This document shows, piece after piece, positions 1-5,432 of a DNA stretch of 5,743 nt. Under the pieces are notes generated by a model. The model was given only the letters and a program-made list of their open reading frames with translations, had not been told where the DNA came from and ran no database searches. This DNA is from Betaproteobacteria bacterium (GTDB lineage: Bacteria > Pseudomonadota > Gammaproteobacteria > Burkholderiales > Burkholderiaceae_E): assembly GCA_009922405.1 (NCBI GenBank), contig RFVZ01000165.1, positions 1 to 5,743 on the forward strand, written 5' to 3'. Within the stretch, counting starts at the first letter, position 1, and each line of letters opens with the position of its first letter. The position numbers and the translations under genes were made by a program.

Positions 1-186
1 GCCCGACATGCGTCCTATAACGAGGCGGTGCAAGCCTCCCTCCAGGACTCGATCTGGAACAGTGGTTGTTCGAGTTATTTCCTCGACGCGCACGGGCGCA
101 ACAGCACGAACTGGCCTTGGACGACGTTTCGGATGCGGTCCCGACTGGCGCGCTTTCGGGCCGCGGAATTCATGACCCGCTCGTGA
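1..186 (+). CDS. Flavin-containing monooxygenase, Baeyer-Villiger type (C-terminal fragment)
   Basis: Only the last 61 codons lie in the window; the frame is open from base 1 and stops at TGA 184-186. The peptide matches the conserved C-terminal end of FAD/NADPH-dependent monooxygenases of the Baeyer-Villiger/EthA-like group: a Trp followed by a Gly-Cys-Ser-Ser-Tyr stretch (IWNSGCSSYFLD, residues 18-29), then GRN (32-34), WPW (38-40) and a basic tail. Family members insert one oxygen atom next to a ketone to give an ester or lactone in the cytoplasm, or oxidise soft heteroatoms. The FAD and NADPH Rossmann motifs would lie upstream, so substrate class cannot be judged. The esterase gene 69 bases downstream on the same strand fits hydrolysis of a Baeyer-Villiger product. 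An 11-base tandem repeat spans the stop codon. The family call is fairly sure; Baeyer-Villiger activity is inferred. Confidence 0.75.
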   Translation, partial: ARHASYNEAVQASLQDSIWNSGCSSYFLDAHGRNSTNWPWTTFRMRSRLARFRAAEFMTRS

Positions 187-193
187 CCCGCTC
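173..193 (+). repeat. 11-base tandem repeat across the monooxygenase stop
   Basis: TGACCCGCTC occurs at 173-182 and again at 184-193, an 11-base period. The second copy supplies the TGA stop (184-186) that ends the monooxygenase frame. Confidence 0.55.
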
Positions 194-255
194 TTGCCCC
201 GTTTAAGACCGAATCGCACCCGCAGCCCCCTCCGATCAACGACCCCTTCACCTGC

Positions 256-1224
256 ATGAGCATCCAGAATTTTCTCCTGAGCGCCGTTCTGCGATGGCAA
301 AAAAAATCGAGCCTCAAACTGAGCGCTGAACACCGTTTCCGGCGTAATCGCAAGTGGCTGGCGGATGTACGCACCAAAACCAAGGCGTCGATCACGATTC
401 AGTCCGATCGGATTGCGGGGGTGCCCGTCGAGTGGGTGATGCCGAGCGAATTGGTCTCGGCGCGGCAGGCACCCGTCTGCTTGTATTTTCATGGCGGCGG
501 TTTCGGCATGGGCGGGCCCAATAGCCACCGCGCGCTGGCTGCTTATCTGGCTGAAAAAGCCCAGATCAAGATGCTGATGGTTGACTATTGCCTGGCACCC
601 GAGCATCCCTTCCCAGCAGCGCTCGATGACGCCAAGGCGGTTTATCTGGCGCTCATCTCGAATCAGTCTGAGTCTGAGGCTGAGGCCGATTCGGCCGAGA
701 TCTACAACGCCCCTCGCCCCCCGAGACCCTTGTTTATTGGTGGCGATAGCGCGGGTGGCAACATCGCGCTCGCCACCTTGCAGGCAGTTCGCGACCTCCC
801 GCCCTTGCCGAATCTAGGCGCGCCACCCCAGGGGATTTTTCTGCTTTCGCCCTGGCTGGATTTGACCCATCAAAACCCGTCAATGTTGAGCAATGAAAAA
901 ACCGACGTCATGCTCAACCGGCAGATCCTGGAGGAGTTCCGTGAGCGATACGCCCCTGGCGTTCCGGCCACTCACCCCAGGCTCTCACCGCTATTTGGAC
1001 CTGTGGATGGATTGCCACCCTGCATGATCGTCGCGAGCCAAGCTGAAGCGCTCTACGACGATTCGATCAAGCTGCACCAGAAAATCCTTGGCCAAGGGGG
1101 CTCGAGTACCTTGCTGGCGTGGCCCAAGCTACCCCACGCGTTTCCGGTCATGGCGGGCCAACTGCCCGAAGCCCGTCAGGCCCTCGATCAACTCGCGCAT
1201 TGGATCGGACAGTGCGCGCGGTAA
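256..1224 (+). CDS. Alpha/beta hydrolase, hormone-sensitive lipase (HSL) family esterase
   Basis: This 322-residue protein has the usual length and motif order of the HSL (alpha/beta hydrolase fold-3) family, cytoplasmic enzymes that hydrolyse carboxylic esters, mostly short to medium chain. Visible are the oxyanion-hole motif HGGGF (79-83), the YCLAPEHPFPAAL block (111-123), the nucleophile elbow GGDSAGG with Ser165, and LPHAF with the catalytic His294. The third residue is normally Asp in a D-x-L-x-D motif; here the matching position appears to be Glu264 (EALYD). There is no signal peptide. ATG 256 is the first start after the upstream stop in this frame, but no Shine-Dalgarno is visible. 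Two sequence oddities are an A8 run over codons 15-17 and a Ser/Glu-rich stretch (about 137-148) before the nucleophile elbow. Its position after a Baeyer-Villiger-type monooxygenase suggests it cleaves the ester or lactone product; that role is inferred. Confidence 0.9.
   Translation: MSIQNFLLSAVLRWQKKSSLKLSAEHRFRRNRKWLADVRTKTKASITIQSDRIAGVPVEWVMPSELVSARQAPVCLYFHGGGFGMGGPNSHRALAAYLAEKAQIKMLMVDYCLAPEHPFPAALDDAKAVYLALISNQSESEAEADSAEIYNAPRPPRPLFIGGDSAGGNIALATLQAVRDLPPLPNLGAPPQGIFLLSPWLDLTHQNPSMLSNEKTDVMLNRQILEEFRERYAPGVPATHPRLSPLFGPVDGLPPCMIVASQAEALYDDSIKLHQKILGQGGSSTLLAWPKLPHAFPVMAGQLPEARQALDQLAHWIGQCAR
664..699 (+). repeat. Degenerate hexanucleotide repeat inside the esterase gene
   Basis: Two exact TCTGAG hexamers (667-678) are followed by GCTGAG and further degenerate copies. 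In frame they encode an acidic, serine-rich low-complexity stretch at about residues 137-148 of the esterase. It lies between the APEHPFPAAL block and the nucleophile elbow, so it probably forms a surface loop. Repeat slippage in multiples of six would keep the frame. Confidence 0.6.
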
Positions 1225-1653
1225 TCAGTGGGCAGCCTGTTTCGCAAACAGCTGTCCGAGGTCGGCAAACGCCTTAAATTCAAGGGCATTGCCCGATGGG
1301 TCGAGGAAGAACAGAGTCGCCTGTTCACCGGCCAGGCCCTTGAACCGGACATGGGGCTCAATGATAAATTTTGTACCGACCGCGGTGAGCTTATCGGCCA
1401 GCGCCTGCCATTCAGGCATTGGCAGGACGACCCCAAAGTGCCGCACGGGCACCTGATCGCCATCGACCACATTGGTCGCGTCCAGTCCACACTGATCGGG
1501 CGCCAAGTGCGCCACAATTTGATGGCCAAAGAGATCAAAGTCGATCCATTCGGGTGAACTGCGTCCTTCGGGGCAACCGAGCAGATCACCGTAAAAGGCA
1601 CGCGCCGCCCCCAGGTCATGAACCGGAAAAGCCAAATGAAAGGGTCGTTGCAT
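1225..1653 (-). CDS. VOC-family (glyoxalase/extradiol dioxygenase fold) protein, COG3565-like
   Basis: The 142-residue product is a typical single-chain vicinal-oxygen-chelate protein with two beta-alpha-beta-beta-beta modules. Candidate metal ligands sit where the family places them: His6 in FHLAF, His72 in RHFGVVL and Glu125 in ALEFK, a 2-His-1-Glu set. The segment around 10-50, with GxLLGCPEGRSS- and FGHQIVAHL-like blocks, resembles proteins annotated as predicted extradiol-type dioxygenases (COG3565); I know of no proven reaction for that group. The start is ATG 1653, chosen because AGGGGGA lies 4 bases before it and homology begins right there; the frame stays open further upstream but that part has no family resemblance. 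The gene runs towards the esterase, and its TGA directly abuts the esterase TAA with no spacer. A role in processing an oxygenated or aromatic intermediate of the surrounding pathway is possible but not shown. Confidence 0.85.
   Translation of the reverse strand: MQRPFHLAFPVHDLGAARAFYGDLLGCPEGRSSPEWIDFDLFGHQIVAHLAPDQCGLDATNVVDGDQVPVRHFGVVLPMPEWQALADKLTAVGTKFIIEPHVRFKGLAGEQATLFFLDPSGNALEFKAFADLGQLFAKQAAH
1234..1253. terminator. Possible hairpin at the convergent gene end
   Basis: A 6-bp perfect stem (CTGTTT pairing with AAACAG, loop CGC, 1237-1251) extends by two more pairs past a single bulged C. It starts 10 bases after the esterase stop codon and lies within the last codons of the opposing VOC gene. 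No T-run follows on either strand, so it is not a textbook intrinsic terminator. It is the only stem I noticed near the point where the two transcripts meet. Confidence 0.2.
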
Positions 1654-1657
1654 GGGG

Positions 1658-1664
1658 TCCCCCT
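1658..1664 (-). promoter_or_regulatory. Ribosome binding site of the VOC gene
   Basis: On the minus strand AGGGGGA precedes ATG 1653 by 4 bases. It is one of the two best Shine-Dalgarno sequences in the window and decides the start in favour of the short 142-residue protein over the longer open frame that reaches 1839. Confidence 0.65.
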
Positions 1665-1739
1665 GAGGTGAATACCCTATTTTGCCTGAGGCCGCTTGGA
1701 CGTCCGCATGAGTCCCTAGTACAAACCCTAAGCTCCCCA

Positions 1740-1754
1740 CCGGGTCTGACCCGG
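1740..1754. repeat. Inverted repeat in the divergent intergenic region
   Basis: CCGGGT and ACCCGG form a perfect 6-bp inverted repeat around a CTG loop. With a bulge the stem can gain further pairs (TCC at 1734-1736 with GGA at 1758-1760). It ends 84 bases before the livH start. It could be an operator half-site pair or a leader hairpin; the sequence alone does not say which. Confidence 0.5.
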
Positions 1755-1838
1755 AGTGGACTGAATCGGGTACTGTCGGGCTCGCTGAATTGTTAGCCCC
1801 TAGTAAGTCAAGCCCGAAGTTCAGTTTCAAACCGCCCA

Positions 1839-2717
1839 ATGATTCAATTTTTTCAGATGACCCTGAGCGGCATTTCCCAGGGATGTATCTATGGGCTGAT
1901 CGCGCTCGGTTTCGTTCTGATCTACAAGGCGACCGAGACCGTTAGCTTTGCGCAAGGCGATCTCATGATGATGGGGGCGTTTGGGGGACTCGCGGCCATG
2001 ACTTGGCTGGGTTTCCCCTACTGGCTCGCCATCCTCAGTACGGTGGCTGCCATGGCCCTGTTTGGGATGCTGCTCGAGCGGATCGTGATTCGACCGATCC
2101 TCGGCCAACCCGCTTTTTCGGTGGTCATGCTGACGATTGGAATCGGCTATGTAGTGCGCGGACTGATCACGATGCTACCCAACATCGGGACCGAAACGCA
2201 TGTCCTCCCAGTCCCTTATAAGGACGAAATCTGGAAGGTGGCGGGACTCGTCATCAATGTCGAACAGGTTTCGGTGATTGGGGCCACCGCGATTTTGTGT
2301 GTGCTTTTGTTCGCCTTATTTCGCTACAGCAAACTCGGTATTGCCATGCAAGCCGCCTCACAAAACCAGTTGGCGGCCTATTACATGGGGATTCCGGTGC
2401 GCCAGTTGAATGGCATCGCCTGGGGCCTGGCGGCGGGGGTCGCCGCCATCGCCGGGCTGTTACTCGCGCCGATCACGTTTGTCCACGCCAACATGGGCCT
2501 GATCGGTCTCAAGGCTTTTCCAGCCGCGGTCGTCGGCGGTTTTGGCAGCCTGCCAGGTGCGATTGTCGGCGGACTGGCGATCGGGATTATCGAGTCCCTG
2601 TCGGGATTTTATCTTCCGGACGGGTTTAAAGATATTGCGGCCTACGTGGTCGTCCTGGTGATGCTGGTCGTCAAGCCCAATGGGTTGTTTGGCGAACAGT
2701 TGCGCAAGAAAGTCTGA
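1839..2717 (+). CDS. livH: Branched-chain amino acid-type ABC transporter permease (LivH family)
   Basis: The 292-residue integral membrane protein is one half of the permease of a HAAT-family importer (LivH/LivM type). About eight hydrophobic segments are visible, near 8-28, 35-55, 60-83, 93-113, 145-163, 190-212, 222-250 and 264-282. Family signatures are GLIALGFVLIYKA (19-31), SFAQGDLMMMGAF (36-48), a coupling-loop segment around 167-186 (GIAMQAAS to YYMGI) that contacts the ATPases, and the Gly-rich GGFGSLPGAIVGG block (233-245). It is the first gene of the operon; livM follows after 21 bases. ATG 1839 is taken as the start; neither it nor the in-frame ATG at 1857 has a recognisable Shine-Dalgarno. 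The linked acyl-CoA synthetase suggests an organic acid rather than an amino acid as substrate. The family is certain, the substrate unknown. Confidence 0.93.
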   Translation: MIQFFQMTLSGISQGCIYGLIALGFVLIYKATETVSFAQGDLMMMGAFGGLAAMTWLGFPYWLAILSTVAAMALFGMLLERIVIRPILGQPAFSVVMLTIGIGYVVRGLITMLPNIGTETHVLPVPYKDEIWKVAGLVINVEQVSVIGATAILCVLLFALFRYSKLGIAMQAASQNQLAAYYMGIPVRQLNGIAWGLAAGVAAIAGLLLAPITFVHANMGLIGLKAFPAAVVGGFGSLPGAIVGGLAIGIIESLSGFYLPDGFKDIAAYVVVLVMLVVKPNGLFGEQLRKKV

Positions 2718-2738
2718 TCGGTCCAGAAGAACACGCCG

Positions 2739-3815
2739 ATGCGTTTTATTTTCAAAACCGATTACGACCAGGACATCCGTCTGGCCAAACATGAGGGCGC
2801 ACGGTTCTGGTACAGCGCCCTGGTCGTGGCTTTATTGCTGGCCCCATGGGTGCTCCCCGAGTATTGGTTAGCGCAACTGACCTTTGTACTGATTTATTCG
2901 ATCGCCGGTCTCGGGTTGATGTTACTGGCCGGATTTACCGGCTTGTTCTCGCTTGGTCACGCCGCTTTTCTGGGCGTTGGCGCCTACACCGAAGCGGTTC
3001 TCACCAACGCGGGAGTCCCTTTTCCGATCGCCATCGTCGGCGCCGCCAGCTTGTCGGCAGCGGTCGGCTGGGTCGTTGGCCTGCCGGCGCTCAGAGTTCG
3101 GGGTATTTACTTGGGAATGGCCACGCTAGCCTTTGGATTTATTGTCGAGGAAGGGCTGGCGCGATGGGATTCAGTCACCGGCGGCAACTCCGGCTTGCAG
3201 GTCAAAGCGCCAAGCATCTCGGGCTGGGCCCTGAGCACCGCGACCGAGTTTTATGCACTGTGCCTGCTGATCACGATTTTGGCTACGCTCGGTGTGCTGA
3301 ACCTCTTGCGCTCGCCAACCGGACGGGCATTCGTTGCGATCCGAGATTCGGAAGTGTCGGCCCAAAGCATGGGGATTCATCTGGCCCACTACAAGACCCT
3401 TTCCTTTGCACTGTCCGCCGCTCTCGCCGGGATCGCCGGGGCCCTGTACGCCCACAAATTACAGTTCATCTCGCCCGACCAGTTCAGTATTCTCCAATCG
3501 ATCGATCTGCTGTTGATGATTGTCATCGGCGGACTGGGATCGGTTCATGGCGCATTTTTGGGCGCGACCTTTCTGATTGCCATGCCGCAAGTGATTGCCA
3601 TCCTGAAAGATTATTTGCCGGCGAGCATCGGCCAGGCACCAGGCCTGCAAAGCGTCATTTACGGCGCAGTCCTGGTCAGCTTCGTATTGTTTGAGCCCAT
3701 GGGTCTGCACGGGCGTTGGCTCAAGGTCAGAACCTACCTGCAGTCGTTTCCGTTCTACCGGAAAGGAATGTTCAAACGCCAGAAATCATTCCAAAAATCG
3801 GATCGGCTGAGATGA
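2739..3815 (+). CDS. livM: Branched-chain amino acid-type ABC transporter permease (LivM family)
   Basis: This 358-residue protein is the second permease subunit, pairing with LivH to form the membrane channel. After a roughly 23-residue hydrophilic N-terminus come about nine hydrophobic segments. LivM hallmarks are GFTGLFSLGHAAFLGVGAY (65-83), LRVRGIYLGMATLAFG (118-133), the cytoplasmic coupling loop TGRAFVAIRDSEVSAQSMGI (194-213) and GGLGSVHGAFLGA (264-276). After the last membrane segment it carries a basic tail (GRWLKVR at 325-331, MFKRQKSFQKSDRLR at 344-358). E. coli LivM, as I recall, lacks this tail, but it is familiar from copies beside AMP-binding acyl-CoA ligases, supporting a non-amino-acid substrate. 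Its stop codon overlaps the livG start (ATGA at 3812-3815), implying coupled translation. ATG 2739 follows livH by 21 bases with only a weak purine-rich stretch ahead of it. Confidence 0.93.
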   Translation: MRFIFKTDYDQDIRLAKHEGARFWYSALVVALLLAPWVLPEYWLAQLTFVLIYSIAGLGLMLLAGFTGLFSLGHAAFLGVGAYTEAVLTNAGVPFPIAIVGAASLSAAVGWVVGLPALRVRGIYLGMATLAFGFIVEEGLARWDSVTGGNSGLQVKAPSISGWALSTATEFYALCLLITILATLGVLNLLRSPTGRAFVAIRDSEVSAQSMGIHLAHYKTLSFALSAALAGIAGALYAHKLQFISPDQFSILQSIDLLLMIVIGGLGSVHGAFLGATFLIAMPQVIAILKDYLPASIGQAPGLQSVIYGAVLVSFVLFEPMGLHGRWLKVRTYLQSFPFYRKGMFKRQKSFQKSDRLR

Positions 3816-4663
3816 GCGCCATCCTCTCGGCCCAAAAGCTGAGCGTCCGCTTTGGGGGTGTGCTCGCAGTCAAAGACGTCAGTTTTGACGTTCAGGCCGG
3901 CGAAGTCTTCACCCTGATTGGGCCCAATGGCGCGGGTAAGACTACGGTTTTTAATCTGATCAGCCGCATCTACCACCCAACGACGGGAACGATCGATTAC
4001 ACCGGCCCGAGCGGCACACTCCGACTGACCGACCACGCCGCTCATGAGGTCGCCGCGTTGGGGATCGCACGAACCTTTCAGAATATTGAATTGTTCGAAT
4101 TCGCAACGGTCTTGCAGAACCTTCTGATTGGCCGCCACACCCAGCGTCGCAGCAACCTCTGGCAGGATTTGTTGTTCACGGGGCGCGTCCGCACCGCCGA
4201 GTTGGAAGCCCGCGAGAAAGTCGAAGAAGTCATCGAGTTTCTTGAACTGCAGCACTATCGGGACACCCTCGTTGCGGGGCTACCCTACGGCGTTCGCAAG
4301 GTCGTTGAAATGGCCCGTGCGCTTTGCGCCCAGCCCCGCCTGATCCTGCTCGATGAACCGTCTTCCGGCCTGAATGTGGAAGAGACCGACGACATGGCAT
4401 TCTGGATCCAGGACATTTGCCAGGAACTCGGCGTGACTATCCTGATGGTGGAGCACGACATGTCGCTCGTCTCCAAGGTGTCCGACCGGGTCCTGGCGAT
4501 GAATCAGGGTGAAGTCCTCGCTATGGGTACGGCCAGAGAGGTCCAGAACGATCCGGGCGTGATCGAGGCCTATCTCGGCTCAGTCAGTGATGTCGCTTCG
4601 CTTCGCCGCCCCGTTGCGCTCAAGGGAACAGGCACGGGCAAGACCACCGGTGCTGACCGATGA
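3812..4663 (+). CDS. livG: ABC transporter ATP-binding protein (LivG family)
   Basis: This 283-residue ATPase is one of the two cytoplasmic nucleotide-binding subunits powering the LivHM-type importer. Motifs in order: Walker A GPNGAGKTT (37-45), Q-loop RTFQN with Gln90, a family-typical degenerate signature LPYGVRK (157-163) instead of LSGGQ, Walker B LILLDEP (177-183) with catalytic Glu182, D-loop SSGLN (184-188) and H-loop His215 in VEHDM. All residues needed for ATP hydrolysis are present. The start is ATG 3812, which overlaps the livM stop and begins exactly at the conserved domain; the frame is open back to 3716 but that stretch codes for the livM tail. A C-terminal tail of about 27 residues (257-283), rich in Gly and Thr, extends beyond the usual LivG end near YLGS. 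It overlaps livF by the ATGA at 4660-4663. Confidence 0.93.
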   Translation: MSAILSAQKLSVRFGGVLAVKDVSFDVQAGEVFTLIGPNGAGKTTVFNLISRIYHPTTGTIDYTGPSGTLRLTDHAAHEVAALGIARTFQNIELFEFATVLQNLLIGRHTQRRSNLWQDLLFTGRVRTAELEAREKVEEVIEFLELQHYRDTLVAGLPYGVRKVVEMARALCAQPRLILLDEPSSGLNVEETDDMAFWIQDICQELGVTILMVEHDMSLVSKVSDRVLAMNQGEVLAMGTAREVQNDPGVIEAYLGSVSDVASLRRPVALKGTGTGKTTGADR

Positions 4664-5424
4664 TGCTGAGTCTCAACAATATCGAAAGTGCCTATGGCCC
4701 GATCAAGGCGATCCGGGGCGTCAGCCTGACGGTTCAGCAGGGCGAGATTTCCACGGTACTGGGTTCGAACGGTGCCGGTAAGACCACCATCCTCAAGACC
4801 ATCTCCGGGATCATCGATCCGCGCAAGGGCTCTGTCGTATTCAAGGGCTTCGACATCACGGCGCAGGACCCCGCGCTCATCGTCCAGCAAGGGCTCAGCC
4901 ATGTCCCTGAGGGCCGTGAAGTATTCGCTCTATTGAGCGTTCGAGACAACTTGCTGATGGGTGCTTACACGCGTAACGACCGTGATGGGGTCGCACGCGA
5001 TCTGGAAACCGTCTTCGGATATTTTCCGATTTTGCGCGAACGCAGCCACCAGGCAGCCGGTCTTTTGTCGGGGGGTCAACAGCAGATGCTGGCGATTTCA
5101 AGGGCCCTGATGGCCCGCCCCGACCTGATCCTACTCGATGAACCCAGCCTCGGTCTGTCGCCCAAACTTACCCGTGAAATCTTCGAAATTGTCGTTCGTA
5201 TCAATCGCGAGCACGGGACCACGATCCTGCTGGTGGAGCAAAACGCCAACATGGCGCTCAATGTGGCCGACTATGGGGTCGTACTCGAAAACGGTCGGAT
5301 TGTGATGGCGGATTCCTGCGATCGCCTGCGCGAAAAAGATGACATCAAAGAGTTCTACTTGGGTCTAAAAGACGACAGCGTGCGCGGTGAGCGGCGCTGG
5401 AAGAAAACGAAGATGTGGCGCTAG
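4660..5424 (+). CDS. livF: ABC transporter ATP-binding protein (LivF family)
   Basis: This 254-residue ATPase is the partner of LivG. It shows Walker A GSNGAGKTT (35-43), the signature LSGGQQQ (136-142), Walker B LILLDEP (156-162) with Glu161 and D-loop SLGLSP (163-168). As usual for LivF, the switch His is replaced by Gln194 (LVEQNA) and the Q-loop region reads HVPEGR (81-86), so these are family traits rather than defects. The C-terminus ends in a basic, Trp-containing tail (RGERRWKKTKMWR, 242-254), again like copies linked to acyl-CoA ligases. The first ATG (4660) overlaps the livG stop; a second ATG follows immediately at 4663 and cannot be excluded. The acyl-CoA synthetase gene starts 8 bases after its stop. 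Confidence 0.93.
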   Translation: MMLSLNNIESAYGPIKAIRGVSLTVQQGEISTVLGSNGAGKTTILKTISGIIDPRKGSVVFKGFDITAQDPALIVQQGLSHVPEGREVFALLSVRDNLLMGAYTRNDRDGVARDLETVFGYFPILRERSHQAAGLLSGGQQQMLAISRALMARPDLILLDEPSLGLSPKLTREIFEIVVRINREHGTTILLVEQNANMALNVADYGVVLENGRIVMADSCDRLREKDDIKEFYLGLKDDSVRGERRWKKTKMWR

Positions 5425-5430
5425 GACGGG
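5423..5430 (+). promoter_or_regulatory. Ribosome binding site of the acyl-CoA synthetase gene
   Basis: AGGACGGG overlaps the livF TAG stop and ends 2 bases before ATG 5433, placing AGGA 6 bases from the start. It is the clearest plus-strand Shine-Dalgarno in the window and supports ATG 5433. Confidence 0.6.
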
Positions 5431-5432
5431 AC

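Larger units (their letters stand above)
1654..1838. promoter_or_regulatory. Divergent intergenic control region, VOC gene / liv operon
   Basis: This 185-base gap separates the leftward VOC gene from the rightward livHMGF operon, so both promoters should lie here. It holds a perfect 6-bp inverted repeat (1740-1754), an 8-bp palindrome GGACGTCC (1698-1705), and two copies of CCCTAGTA 84 bases apart (1714-1721 and 1798-1805). I could not find convincing sigma-70 or sigma-54 boxes on either strand. No alternative gene in the gap is supported. Confidence 0.5.

Noticed and set aside
81..86. HVPEGR in LivF lacking the Q-loop Gln, and Gln194 replacing the switch His
   Set aside because: These are residue numbers within LivF (bases about 4900-4917 and 5239-5241); both substitutions are normal for the LivF family, so they are not defects.
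75..395. Minus-strand open frame of 106 codons spanning the monooxygenase end and the esterase start
   Set aside because: It is antisense to two supported genes and has an Arg/Cys-rich composition without motifs.
1746..1776. Possible sigma-70 promoter for livH (CTGACC, 19-base spacer, TACTGT)
   Set aside because: Only 4/6 and 3/6 matches with a long spacer; no better than chance in this composition.
1228..1796. Plus-strand open frames opposite the VOC gene (1228-1557 and 1419-1796)
   Set aside because: They are antisense to a clear VOC family gene with intact metal ligands, and neither has a family motif.
1654..1839. Upstream extension of the VOC open frame to 204 residues
   Set aside because: The extra N-terminal part has no VOC-like sequence, crosses the whole intergenic region up to livH, and the good ribosome binding site sits before ATG 1653.
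2846..3694. A 282-codon open frame on the plus strand, offset from livM
   Set aside because: It lies wholly inside livM in another frame, has Arg/Ser/Gly-rich composition typical of a shadow frame, and shows no recognisable motif, whereas livM carries all family hallmarks.
3716..3811. Upstream extension of livG by 32 codons
   Set aside because: The stretch codes for the conserved basic tail of LivM in the other frame; ATG 3812 overlaps the livM stop and begins at the ATPase domain.
4625..4648. GTGTGKTT in the LivG tail, resembling a second P-loop
   Set aside because: The spacing does not fit GxxxxGK[ST]: the residue five before the Gly of GK is Lys, not Gly. It lies in a short terminal tail with no following Walker B.
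5229..5236. GCTGGTGG, identical to the E. coli Chi recombination site
   Set aside because: It falls on the Leu-Leu-Val-Glu codons of the LivF LLVEQ motif; a single copy in a coding region of an unidentified organism says nothing.
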